The notes under the pieces were generated by a model. That model did not search any database. It was not told the DNA's origin and saw only the letters and a program-made list of their open reading frames with translations. A DNA stretch of 15,025 bases from JBKQHQ01 sp052148715 (lineage in GTDB: Bacteria > Pseudomonadota > Alphaproteobacteria > Rhizobiales > Xanthobacteraceae): assembly GCA_052148715.1 (NCBI GenBank), contig JBKQHQ010000265.1:1-15025 (forward strand), given 5' to 3'. Position numbers and translations under genes: made by a program. This document shows positions 1 through 8,461 of this stretch, in pieces. Each line of letters starts with the position of its first letter. The stretch's first letter is position 1.

Positions 1-16
1 CCCAACTTTCCCAACT
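1..16 (+). repeat. Left terminal inverted repeat of the IS
   Basis: CCCAACTTTCCCAACT pairs perfectly with 1990-2005. After base 16 the two ends diverge. Bases to the left are outside the window, so a slightly longer repeat cannot be excluded. Confidence 0.88.
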
Positions 17-155
17 CGGGCTGTCGAACGGCGATTTTCGGCGGCCGGGGACGCTTTTTTATGAGTCGAATCAATGGAGGGCAATCGTAAGTCTGCTGTA
101 GTGTAGACCAAGTATCTTTTCCATTGATCGGGTTTGGCGTAGGTTGATTCGCATC

Positions 156-1940
156 ATGTTCTTGCGCTTCAACCGACGCTTCAAAGACGGGAAAGAGCGT
201 CGTTACTGGAACATTGTCGAGAGTAAGCGCTGCGCCGGTGGCAGAGTGGTGCAGCGGCAAGTTTTGTATCTGGGCGAGATCAATGACGGTCAACGCGAGG
301 CCTGGTGCGATCTGATCGAGGCCTTTGATGAGGGCGCACAGCGGCATCGCCAGCTGGCGCTGTTTCCTGCCGATCGCGAGGTTCCGGCGTACGCCGCAGG
401 TCACGGCGTGCAGGTGCGGCTCGACGCGATGGAGTTGCACCGGCCGCGGCAATGGGGTGCGTGCTGGTTGGCGTGTCAGCTGTACGAGCAGCTTGAACTC
501 GATCAATTCTGGTCGCGTCGTCTGCGGGACTCGCGTGAAGGGACGCGGTGGCGGCACATCTTGCAGACGTTGGTGTGTTACCGGCTGATCGATCCCGGCA
601 GCGAGTGGCGCTTGCACCGGCATTGGTTCGAGCAGAGCGCGATGGCGGATCTGCTTGGCGCCGATTATGCGCTGGTGCAGAAGAATGCCCTCTACCGCTG
701 CCTCGACAAATTGTCGGAGCACAAGGCGGCGCTGTTCGATCATCTGCGCCAACGCTGGCAGGATTTGTTCGGGGCCAGTTTCGAAGTCCTGCTTTATGAT
801 TTGACCAGTACTTACTTTGAGTCCGCGCCGCCGGACGATGAAGACGACAAGCGCCGCTACGGCTATAGCCGCGACAAGCGCAGCGACTGCGTGCAAGTGG
901 TAATCGCGCTGATCGTGACACCTGAGGGCTTTCCGCTTGCCTACGAGGTGTTGCCCGGGAACACCGCCGATTGCACGACACTGCGCGACGTCCTGCGCAA
1001 GATCGAAGCCCAATACGGCAAGGCGCGGCGCATCTGGGTGATGGATCGCGGCATTCCGACTGAGGAGGTGCTGGCCGAGATGCGGCAGGCCGATCCGCCC
1101 ATCGCCTATCTGGTCGGCACGCCCAAGGGGCGGCTCTCCAAATTGGAAAAGGCGCTGCTGGGCCTGCCGTGGCAAGCGGTACGCCAGGGCGTCGAGGTCA
1201 AGCTGCTGCCGCAGGAGCAGGAGCTTTACGTGCTGGCGCAGAGCCACGCGCGTATTGACAGGGAACGCGCTATGCGGCGGCGCAAGCTCAAGTGGCTGTG
1301 GGCGCGGCTCAAGCAAATCTCGGCCATGACCCTTACGCACGAGGAGTTGCTCATGAAGCTCGGCGCCGCGCGCGCCAAAGCACGGGCGGCATGGCGGTTG
1401 GTCGATGTCGAGGTGGCGCCCGACGGCGCAACCTTCAGCTTCACGCTCAACCGCAAGAAGCTGCGCCAAGCGCGCCGGCGCGAAGGCCGCTATCTGCTGC
1501 GCACCAATCTGTGCGCCCGGGAGCCGGCCCATCTTTGGCAGTTCTACATCCAGCTCGTCGAGGTCGAGGCCGCGTTCAAGAACCTCAAGGACGACCTGAA
1601 ACTCCGCCCGATCTATCACCAGCTCGAGCAGCGTATCGAAGCGCACATCTTCGTCGCCTTCCTGGCCTATTGCCTCCACGTCACGCTACGCGCACGGCTA
1701 AAGCCGCTGGCGCCAGGCCTCACTCCGAGGGCCGTGCTCGATAAGCTTGCCGCCATCCAGATGCTCGATGTCCACTTCCCGACCACCGATGGCCGCACAT
1801 TGATCCTCAGCCGCTATACCGAGTTGAACGCTGACCAGAAGCTCTTGGTCAACCAACTCAGCCTCAATCTGCCGCCTCAACCTCCGCCGCGCATTACCGC
1901 GCCGGGAAAGCTTGCACGCCAGCCAGCGCACCCCATGTAG
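156..1940 (+). CDS. IS1634-family DDE transposase
   Basis: Cuts and rejoins the IS ends during transposition. I start it at ATG 156 (594 residues); an in-frame TTG at 144 would add four residues and has no better ribosome site. The DDE residues are visible, in numbering from ATG 156: Asp215 in LYDLTSTYF, Asp297 in WVMDRGIPTEE, and Glu471 in the segment YIQLVEVEAAFKNLK. That segment matches the IS4/IS1634 signature Y-(2)-R-(3)-E-(6)-K, except that Leu occupies the Arg position. The N-terminal part, with FKDGKERRYWNIVES, resembles the start of other IS1634 transposases. The stop TAG is at 1938-1940, inside the element. No frameshift or premature stop is seen, so it may be active. Confidence 0.92.
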   Translation: MFLRFNRRFKDGKERRYWNIVESKRCAGGRVVQRQVLYLGEINDGQREAWCDLIEAFDEGAQRHRQLALFPADREVPAYAAGHGVQVRLDAMELHRPRQWGACWLACQLYEQLELDQFWSRRLRDSREGTRWRHILQTLVCYRLIDPGSEWRLHRHWFEQSAMADLLGADYALVQKNALYRCLDKLSEHKAALFDHLRQRWQDLFGASFEVLLYDLTSTYFESAPPDDEDDKRRYGYSRDKRSDCVQVVIALIVTPEGFPLAYEVLPGNTADCTTLRDVLRKIEAQYGKARRIWVMDRGIPTEEVLAEMRQADPPIAYLVGTPKGRLSKLEKALLGLPWQAVRQGVEVKLLPQEQELYVLAQSHARIDRERAMRRRKLKWLWARLKQISAMTLTHEELLMKLGAARAKARAAWRLVDVEVAPDGATFSFTLNRKKLRQARRREGRYLLRTNLCAREPAHLWQFYIQLVEVEAAFKNLKDDLKLRPIYHQLEQRIEAHIFVAFLAYCLHVTLRARLKPLAPGLTPRAVLDKLAAIQMLDVHFPTTDGRTLILSRYTELNADQKLLVNQLSLNLPPQPPPRITAPGKLARQPAHPM

Positions 1941-1989
1941 TGGAAACTTCCGCGCCCCCTTCCTTGATTTTATTCACCTTTTTGACTCC

Positions 1990-2005
1990 AGTTGGGAAAG
2001 TTGGG
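1990..2005 (-). repeat. Right terminal inverted repeat of the IS
   Basis: AGTTGGGAAAGTTGGG is the exact reverse complement of bases 1-16 and marks the right boundary of the element. Chromosomal sequence resumes with TTAGCG at 2006. Confidence 0.88.
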
Positions 2006-2118
2006 TTAGCGCTCCGACTGCGCGGTCCCATTTGTGCTACGGGCTGGTTTTCCAGTAGAAAATACGGCCGAATTTATGCAACCAAGCGCCGCATCGAGGC
2101 GGCGGGATCCGCGAGTTC

Positions 2119-3348
2119 ATGAGCGTTACGCTTTCCGATACCGAGACGGGCGCCATCGAGAAGAAGCCGCTCGAGCGCTATGTGGCGCCGGAAAAGCCGT
2201 CGCTCGTCGGTCTTTCGCGCGCGGCGCTGGCGCAGGCACTCGCCGCAATCGGCGTGCCGGAGCGCGAGCAGAAAATGCGCGTGCAGCAGATCTGGCATTG
2301 GCTCTATGTGCGCGGCGCGCAAAGTTTCGACGCCATGACGAGCGTCTCGAAAGAGCTGCGCAGCGTCTTCGATCGGCACTTCACCCTGGACCGGCCGCGG
2401 GTCGTCGCCGAACAGGTGTCCTCGGACGGCACGCGCAAGTGGCTGCTGCGGCTGCCGGCCGAAACGGCAAGCGAGCTTCCGCACGAAGTCGAATGCGTCT
2501 ACATCCCGGACGCAGATCGCGCGACGCTTTGCTTGTCGAGCCAAGTCGGCTGCACGCTCAACTGCTCGTTCTGCCACACCGGTACCCAGCGCCTGGTACG
2601 CAATCTCACATCCGGGGAGATCGTCGGGCAAGTCATGGTGGCGCGCGACCGGCTCGGCGATTGGCCGGGCGGCGCACCACCGGCCGGCGCGCTGGTGCCG
2701 ACCCAAGGAGGCCGCCTCGTCACCAACATCGTCATGATGGGTATGGGCGAGCCGCTCTATAATTTCGAGGCCGTGCGCGATGCGCTGCTGGTGGTTGCCG
2801 ACGGCGAAGGTCTGAGCATCTCCAAACGCCGCATCACGTTGTCGACCTCGGGTGTCGTGCCGAATATCGTACGCGCCGGCGAGGAGATCGGCGTCATGCT
2901 CGCGGTGTCGCTGCATGCCGTGCGCGACGAGTTGCGCAACGAGCTGGTGCCGCTCAACCGAAAATACAACATCGAAACGCTGCTGGACGCGTGTCGTCAG
3001 TATCCCGGTCTGTCCAACGCGCGGCGCGTTACGTTCGAATACGTGATGCTGAAGGATGTCAACGACTCGATCGCCGACGCCAAGGCGCTGGTGCGGCTGC
3101 TCAAGGGTATTCCGGCGAAGATCAATCTCATTCCGTTCAATCCCTGGCCGGGCAGCCGCTATGAGTGTTCGGATTGGGAGCAGATTGAAAAATTCTCGAG
3201 CGTCGTCTTCAGCGCCGGCTACGCCTCGCCGGTGCGCACGCCGCGCGGACGCGACATCCTCGCTGCCTGCGGCCAGCTCAAGAGCGCGACCGAGAAACTG
3301 ACGATCCGTGAGCGCATGGCGTTGCGCGCCATGGCGATGACGGATTGA
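2119..3348 (+). CDS. rlmN: Dual-specificity 23S rRNA/tRNA A2503/A37 C2-methyltransferase RlmN
   Basis: Radical-SAM enzyme that methylates C2 of A2503 in 23S rRNA and, in studied bacteria, of A37 in some tRNAs; cytoplasmic. The 409-residue product has the cluster motif CTLNCSFC (Cys145, Cys149, Cys152), the SAM-binding GMGEP (208-212), and a C-terminal catalytic Cys384 in ILAACGQL, which forms the transient adduct with RNA. The N-terminal region with KMRVQQIWHWLY is the typical RlmN accessory domain. Length fits alphaproteobacterial homologues. The start ATG 2119 gives the expected N-terminus, although the ribosome site (GGGATC) is weak. The only possible native promoter region left upstream is the 113 bp between the IS and the ATG. 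The next gene begins 12 bp after the stop. Confidence 0.97.
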   Translation: MSVTLSDTETGAIEKKPLERYVAPEKPSLVGLSRAALAQALAAIGVPEREQKMRVQQIWHWLYVRGAQSFDAMTSVSKELRSVFDRHFTLDRPRVVAEQVSSDGTRKWLLRLPAETASELPHEVECVYIPDADRATLCLSSQVGCTLNCSFCHTGTQRLVRNLTSGEIVGQVMVARDRLGDWPGGAPPAGALVPTQGGRLVTNIVMMGMGEPLYNFEAVRDALLVVADGEGLSISKRRITLSTSGVVPNIVRAGEEIGVMLAVSLHAVRDELRNELVPLNRKYNIETLLDACRQYPGLSNARRVTFEYVMLKDVNDSIADAKALVRLLKGIPAKINLIPFNPWPGSRYECSDWEQIEKFSSVVFSAGYASPVRTPRGRDILAACGQLKSATEKLTIRERMALRAMAMTD

Positions 3349-3360
3349 AGCAAGGCGATC

Positions 3361-3801
3361 GTGACGCTGCTCATCCGCATCCTCGTTATCCTGTTCGCGT
3401 TGTTGCTCGCGAGCTTCGCCGCCGGACTGGTGGTGGCGATTGCGGTGCTGTTTCCAGCCTTCAGCGACCTCGATCTCGGCGTGTCCGACCAAGGCGTCCT
3501 CAACGCCGTCATTGTCTTCGGCGCCATATTCGTTTCGGGCTTTGCACTCATCCCAGCCCTGCTCTTGGTCATCATCTCGGAGGGCGTCGGGATTCGCTCC
3601 TTTGTATTCTACGCGGCCGCCGGCGCGGTCGCCGGATTTGTCATCTATTGGAGCTTTGCCGCCCCCGATTTTGGTGCGCTCTCGGTCAATAGCAACACGC
3701 GTCGGGAAGCCGAGATCATGACCGGCGCCGGCATCATCGCCGGCATCGTTTATTGGGCGATCGCCGGGCGCAGTGCCGGCTTGTGGCGGAAGAACCCTTG
3801 A
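3361..3801 (+). CDS. Small four-helix inner-membrane protein, function unknown
   Basis: A 146-residue protein starting at GTG 3361, 12 bp after rlmN, so probably co-transcribed with it. It has about four hydrophobic segments: residues 5-32, 47-72, 80-98 and 118-137. They are joined by short polar loops, including SVNSNTRREAE before the last helix, and the basic tail GLWRKNP suggests a cytoplasmic C-terminus. No cysteines, histidine clusters or catalytic motif are visible. I do not recognise a named family. The hydrophobic pattern, fitting start and operon-like spacing make it a real gene. It ends 12 bp before the convergent gene at 3814. Confidence 0.78.
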   Translation: MTLLIRILVILFALLLASFAAGLVVAIAVLFPAFSDLDLGVSDQGVLNAVIVFGAIFVSGFALIPALLLVIISEGVGIRSFVFYAAAGAVAGFVIYWSFAAPDFGALSVNSNTRREAEIMTGAGIIAGIVYWAIAGRSAGLWRKNP

Positions 3802-3813
3802 CGGACGTCTGGG

Positions 3814-4083
3814 TCAGGCGCGCCGGGGCCCGGCTGATTTGGCTCGCCCGGCCGCGCGGACGCTTTGCTTCAACTGGTCGCGCAGCTCGACCGGACGGTT
3901 GTGCTTGCGCAACAGGTCGCGGAATGCCTCATCGGCGAGCTCTTGAAAGCTCATGAACGAATCGAGTCCGAGCAGGTCGAGTGCCGCCCAAGTCTCTGCG
4001 TCGAACTCGACGAGCTTGCGACGCCCGGTCGGCGCCTTCGTGGATGATTCGCGACGGGCATTCGCTTTGCGCTGCTTGGGCAT
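3814..4083 (-). CDS. Small basic protein with a ribbon-helix-helix-like core, hypothetical
   Basis: An 89-residue product read from ATG 4083; the same frame is open back to 4173, but those extra 30 residues look non-coding. The sequence has a very basic start (MPKQRKANARRESS), then a possible beta strand KLVEFD followed by helices ETWAALDLLGL and SFQELADEAFRDLLRKHN. That strand-helix-helix order resembles the ribbon-helix-helix DNA-binding fold of small repressors and antitoxins. The tail is rich in Arg, Ala and Lys. No toxin gene is adjacent, so I do not call it an antitoxin. It converges on the membrane protein (12-bp gap) and is divergent from the PAP2 gene at 4216. The fold is inferred by eye. 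Confidence 0.6.
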   Translation of the reverse strand: MPKQRKANARRESSTKAPTGRRKLVEFDAETWAALDLLGLDSFMSFQELADEAFRDLLRKHNRPVELRDQLKQSVRAAGRAKSAGPRRA

Positions 4084-4215
4084 CGTCGGCACCGCCTTTG
4101 CGCCCGACCGCTCGGGGCGGCCCCATATTCCCGCATTAACCGGCGATCCCGGAAGAGGGATTTTCGCCTGCAATAGCGGATTTAACTTTTGCGGAAAATG
4201 CTTTAGACCGGGCGC

Positions 4216-5244
4216 ATGACCCGTATCGGCCTTGCCGTCGCGCTCGCGATTGCGTTGCTCGTCGGTGTAATCTTCGGAATCTATCCGGACCTCGACATCC
4301 GGATCTCACGCCTGTTCCTGGAACGCGGCGTGATCCCGATTCCCTTCGCATTGCGGATCGATCCGTTTCTGATGGCCGTGCGCAACGCGGCCCTGTGGAT
4401 CGAGACGGCGGTGGTGGCACCGGCGATCGTCGCCCTGCTCATCAAGATCATCCTGCCGCGGACGCGTCTGATTCTGCCCGGGCGCGCCGCGGTGTTTCTG
4501 GTGACGACGCTCGTTCTCGCGCCGGGATTGTTCGTCAACGTGCTGGCCAAGGACAATTGGGGACGGCCGCGGCCGATCGACATCCCCGAATTCGGCGGCG
4601 ATCAGCCGTTCGTTCCCTGGTGGGACCCGCGCGGTGTCTGCGATAAGAACTGCTCGTTCGTCGCGGGGGATCCCTCGGGTGCGTTCTGGATGCTCGCGCC
4701 CGCTTCGCTGGCGCCGCCGAGTTTGCGTCCGGCGGCCTATGCGGCGGCGCTGACGTTTGGCGTGGGCATCGGGCTTCTACGCATCGCCTTCGGCGCCCAT
4801 TTCTTCTCCGATGTGGTGTTCTCGGGGTTTTTCACCTTCCTGATCGTGTGGCTGATGCACGGCCTCATCTACCGCTGGCCGCGCACGCGCTTCTCGGATG
4901 CGGCCGTGGAGCGAACGATCGAGCGCGTGATGCTGCCGGTCGACGCCTTTTTCGCCGTAATCATCCGACGGCTGCTCGAGCGTATGCGGCGCTTTCGCGG
5001 TGAGGGCGAGCCACGGGACCGGCCGCCGATTCGTCTCCTCGAATGGTTCAAAGCGCAGATGTCGGCGGGCCACAGCGGCGCTGCCAGTTCGGCAATTCTT
5101 CTGTTCAGGCGCTCGAGCTTGGCGATCCCTGATGCGGCCAGCTGGTCGAATGCGCTTCGTCGAATTCGACCAGCTGTCGGTGGGCAGCCGAGAGCGGATG
5201 CACCACCCCGGCATCCGACCACCGATCCGACGAACCTGCCCTAG
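4216..5244 (+). CDS. PAP2-superfamily membrane phosphatase (lipid phosphatase-like)
   Basis: Likely removes phosphate from a lipid such as lipid A, phosphatidylglycerophosphate or undecaprenyl pyrophosphate at the periplasmic face; the substrate cannot be read from sequence. The 342-residue protein has hydrophobic segments near residues 3-23, 60-80, 88-110, 165-185 and 198-220. Motif 1 is KDNWGRPRP (Lys112, Arg119-Pro120, KX6RP). Motif 3 is RIAFGAHFFSD (Arg189, His195, Asp199). Motif 2 reads PSGA at 153-156, where the classical family has PSGH, so the usual His is absent. After about residue 270 the sequence loses hydrophobic and family character and contains a perfect inverted repeat (5139-5176). 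The true C-terminus may therefore have been altered. Start ATG 4216 puts a signal-anchor helix at the N-terminus. Confidence 0.82.
   Translation: MTRIGLAVALAIALLVGVIFGIYPDLDIRISRLFLERGVIPIPFALRIDPFLMAVRNAALWIETAVVAPAIVALLIKIILPRTRLILPGRAAVFLVTTLVLAPGLFVNVLAKDNWGRPRPIDIPEFGGDQPFVPWWDPRGVCDKNCSFVAGDPSGAFWMLAPASLAPPSLRPAAYAAALTFGVGIGLLRIAFGAHFFSDVVFSGFFTFLIVWLMHGLIYRWPRTRFSDAAVERTIERVMLPVDAFFAVIIRRLLERMRRFRGEGEPRDRPPIRLLEWFKAQMSAGHSGAASSAILLFRRSSLAIPDAASWSNALRRIRPAVGGQPRADAPPRHPTTDPTNLP
5139..5176. repeat. Perfect 13-bp inverted repeat in the PAP2 tail
   Basis: CAGCTGGTCGAAT at 5139-5151 is exactly complementary to ATTCGACCAGCTG at 5164-5176, with a 12-base spacer. It lies inside the codons of the poorly conserved C-terminal tail. 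It could fold as a strong RNA hairpin or be the remnant of a small inserted repeat. No T-run follows, so it is not a standard terminator. Confidence 0.8.
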
Positions 5245-5366
5245 CTAGCGGCTAGGTGGCGCCCGCGCCTGACGCGCCCAACTCGTTGCGCCGGGCGCGG
5301 CTCCGGGGCTTGACCCGGTGACCCCCCACGACCACAAGCAGAGCTTGAACCCACGGGCTCCGCTCC

Positions 5367-6614
<1,248 letters not shown>

Positions 6615-6617
6615 GTT

Positions 6618-7427
6618 TTAAGCGACGTCCAAAATGCGTGCCACGTCGGGCCAGCTGCGGGCGCCGTTTTCGCGCAGATCGGCCGTGAGCTCGCCCGGAA
6701 TCCAGTCGAGCAGGCTCGGTTTGAAGGTCGGGCGAGCCTGAATTTGCTGCCACCAGTTGGCGACCCGGGGCAACCGTCCTTGCTCCCACATATTTTCCAT
6801 TTGCAGCATGGCAAGCCGGTTGACGTATGGCGTGACGCTGATATCGGCGATGCTGAAGGCGTCGCCGGCGAGCCATGGGCTGGCCGCGAGAGCGCGCTCC
6901 ATCTTCTGCAGGTAATCGTCATACAGTTTGATCTTTTCGGCGGCGCCGGGAGCCGCGAAACCGTGCTCGACCAGAACCCGCTTACGTGCTTGCCAGTCCG
7001 ACGTCACCGACATCGTCGGCGTCGCGCTCAGGAACGCTTCGAGCTTGTCCTTGCCAAGCTTAGCCACGGTGTGCCGATGCGAGGCCACGAAGGTCAACAC
7101 CGCGCACGCCGGGTGCAGCTCTTCGTCGACCGCGTTGGTCCAATAGCGCGCCCGCGTATAGGCCAATGGATCGGACGGATGAAGGCGGCGCTCGGTAAAG
7201 ACGAGATCGAGATACTCGCAGATCACCGTCGACTCGACGATCACGCGGCCATCATGCTCGAGCGTCGGCACCACCGCCTTGGGATTGAGCTTGACATAGT
7301 CGGCAGCGAACTGATCCCCGCGCAAGATGTCGATGTAGACGCCCTCCCAGGCCAGACCTTTCTCGGCGATGGCCATCCGCACCTTGGCGGCACAGACCGA
7401 GGAGCCGTGATGGTAGAGCTTCAACAT
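6618..7427 (-). CDS. Glutathione S-transferase family protein
   Basis: A 269-residue cytosolic GST-like protein. The N-terminal thioredoxin-fold domain (1-80) begins LKLYHHGSSVCAAKVR, with Ser9/Ser10 and Cys12 where catalytic Ser or Cys residues usually sit. The cis-proline is Pro54 in VVPTL, and the gamma-glutamyl-binding pair Glu65-Ser66 is in VIVESTVICEYLD. The C-terminal half (about 95-250) is alpha-helical, with the usual helix-capping region FSIADISVTPYVNR. It is somewhat longer than the common 200-230 residues because of an extended middle. The substrate is unknown. A ribosome site (AGGATGAGG) precedes ATG 7427. It converges on argG with only 3 bp between the stops and lies 161 bp downstream of sdhB on the same strand, probably with its own promoter. 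Confidence 0.88.
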   Translation of the reverse strand: MLKLYHHGSSVCAAKVRMAIAEKGLAWEGVYIDILRGDQFAADYVKLNPKAVVPTLEHDGRVIVESTVICEYLDLVFTERRLHPSDPLAYTRARYWTNAVDEELHPACAVLTFVASHRHTVAKLGKDKLEAFLSATPTMSVTSDWQARKRVLVEHGFAAPGAAEKIKLYDDYLQKMERALAASPWLAGDAFSIADISVTPYVNRLAMLQMENMWEQGRLPRVANWWQQIQARPTFKPSLLDWIPGELTADLRENGARSWPDVARILDVA

Positions 7428-7588
7428 GGCCTCATCCTGCTATTGCGGGCCATGATGATTTCCGGCCGTCATGTGGCGGACCATTAACCGAGTTGTCGAT
7501 CGGTGTTAAGCGGGGTAAACATCTATTGACCGAGATACGACCTTCTTTGCTCGGCAAGGCTAAGTCGAGCGACAGCGCTGATCGGGCC

Positions 7589-8374
7589 TCACACCTGGCG
7601 CTCGACCATCAGCTTCTTGATCTCGGCGATCGCCTTGGCCGGGTTGAGGCCCTTCGGGCAGGCCTTGGCGCAGTTCATGATGGTGTGGCAGCGGTAGAGG
7701 CGGAACGGATCCTCAAGCTCGTCGAGCCGCTCGCCGGTCTTCTCGTCGCGACTGTCCTTGAGCCAGCGATTGGCCTGCAGCAGCGCTGCCGGGCCGAGGA
7801 AGCGCTCGGTGTTCCACCAGTAGCTCGGGCACGCGGTCGAGCAGCAGGCGCACAGGATGCATTCATAGAGGCCGTCGAGCTTCGCGCGGTCCTCGTGGCT
7901 CTGCCGCCATTCCTTGACCGGCGTCGGCGTCACCGTCTGCAGCCACGGCTGGGTCGACGCGTGCTGCGCATAAAAGCTCGACAAGTCGGGCACGAGATCC
8001 TTCACCACCGGCATATGCGGCAGCGGATAGATCTTTATCGTGCCGCTGACATCGTCCATCGACTTGGTGCAGGCCAGCGTATTGGTGCCGTCGATGTTCA
8101 TCGAGCACGAGCCGCAGACGCCTTCGCGGCAAGAGCGGCGGAACGTCAGGGTCGGATCGATCTTATTCTTGATCCAGATCAGCGCGTCGAGAATCATTGG
8201 TCCGCAATCGTCGGTGTCCACCGGGTAGCTGTCGATGCGCGGGTTTCCGCCATCGTCGGGATTCCAGCGATAGATGCGGTAGTCGCGCACGGCCCCGGCG
8301 CGTCCGGGCCGCGGCGCTGTCCAGGTCTTGCCTTCGGTGACCTTCGAATTCTTCGGGAGTGCGAATTCAACCAT
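7589..8374 (-). CDS. sdhB: Succinate dehydrogenase iron-sulfur subunit SdhB
   Basis: Carries electrons from the flavin of SdhA to ubiquinone at the membrane anchor; part of respiratory complex II and the TCA cycle, facing the cytoplasm. The 261-residue protein has all the expected cluster ligands. The [2Fe-2S] ligands are Cys82, Cys87, Cys90 and Cys102 (CREGVCGSC then LAC). The [4Fe-4S] ligands are Cys172, Cys175, Cys178 and Cys239. The [3Fe-4S] ligands are Cys182, Cys229 and Cys235. It is the last gene of sdhCDAB. The start ATG 8374 is preceded by TTAGGAAATCC, a good ribosome site. The 87-bp spacer from sdhA is the longest in the operon. No convincing terminator follows. Confidence 0.97.
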   Translation of the reverse strand: MVEFALPKNSKVTEGKTWTAPRPGRAGAVRDYRIYRWNPDDGGNPRIDSYPVDTDDCGPMILDALIWIKNKIDPTLTFRRSCREGVCGSCSMNIDGTNTLACTKSMDDVSGTIKIYPLPHMPVVKDLVPDLSSFYAQHASTQPWLQTVTPTPVKEWRQSHEDRAKLDGLYECILCACCSTACPSYWWNTERFLGPAALLQANRWLKDSRDEKTGERLDELEDPFRLYRCHTIMNCAKACPKGLNPAKAIAEIKKLMVERQV

Positions 8375-8461
8375 GGATTTCCTAACTGGTGATCGGCGTC
8401 AGTGTGGCCCGCGCGGATGGTCAGATTTGGCCCTGGGACTTGGGCCCTTGGCGCATCGTTC

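Larger units (their letters stand above)
1..2005 (+). mobile_element. IS1634-type insertion sequence, apparently complete
   Basis: The 16-bp sequence CCCAACTTTCCCAACT at 1-16 is repeated as its exact reverse complement at 1990-2005, and one long transposase gene lies between them. Each terminal repeat is two copies of CCCAACT set 9 bp apart, a likely double contact site for the transposase. About 2.0 kb with a single transposase near 600 residues fits the IS1634 family. The left end coincides with the window edge, so the target duplication cannot be checked; the right flank begins TTAGCG. The gene and both ends look intact, suggesting a recent or still functional copy. It lies 113 bp upstream of rlmN in the same orientation. 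Confidence 0.88.

Noticed and set aside
1940..2122. 60-codon frame from GTG overlapping the transposase stop to ATGA at the rlmN start
   Set aside because: It spans the IS right end into chromosomal DNA, has no ribosome site and no recognisable protein features. The neat overlaps are probably coincidence.
2074..3492. 472-codon minus-strand frame opposite rlmN
   Set aside because: Antisense shadow of a clearly identified gene; its composition (Arg, His, Gln, Asp rich) is typical of a reverse frame of GC-rich coding DNA.
5303..5318. CCGGG/CCCGG hairpin before argG as a riboswitch, attenuator or REP unit
   Set aside because: Only five base pairs, resembling the core of the CCCGGG repeat but too degenerate to assign.
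7493..8392. 299-codon plus-strand frame opposite sdhB
   Set aside because: The minus strand encodes SdhB with all eleven cluster cysteines; this frame is a shadow.
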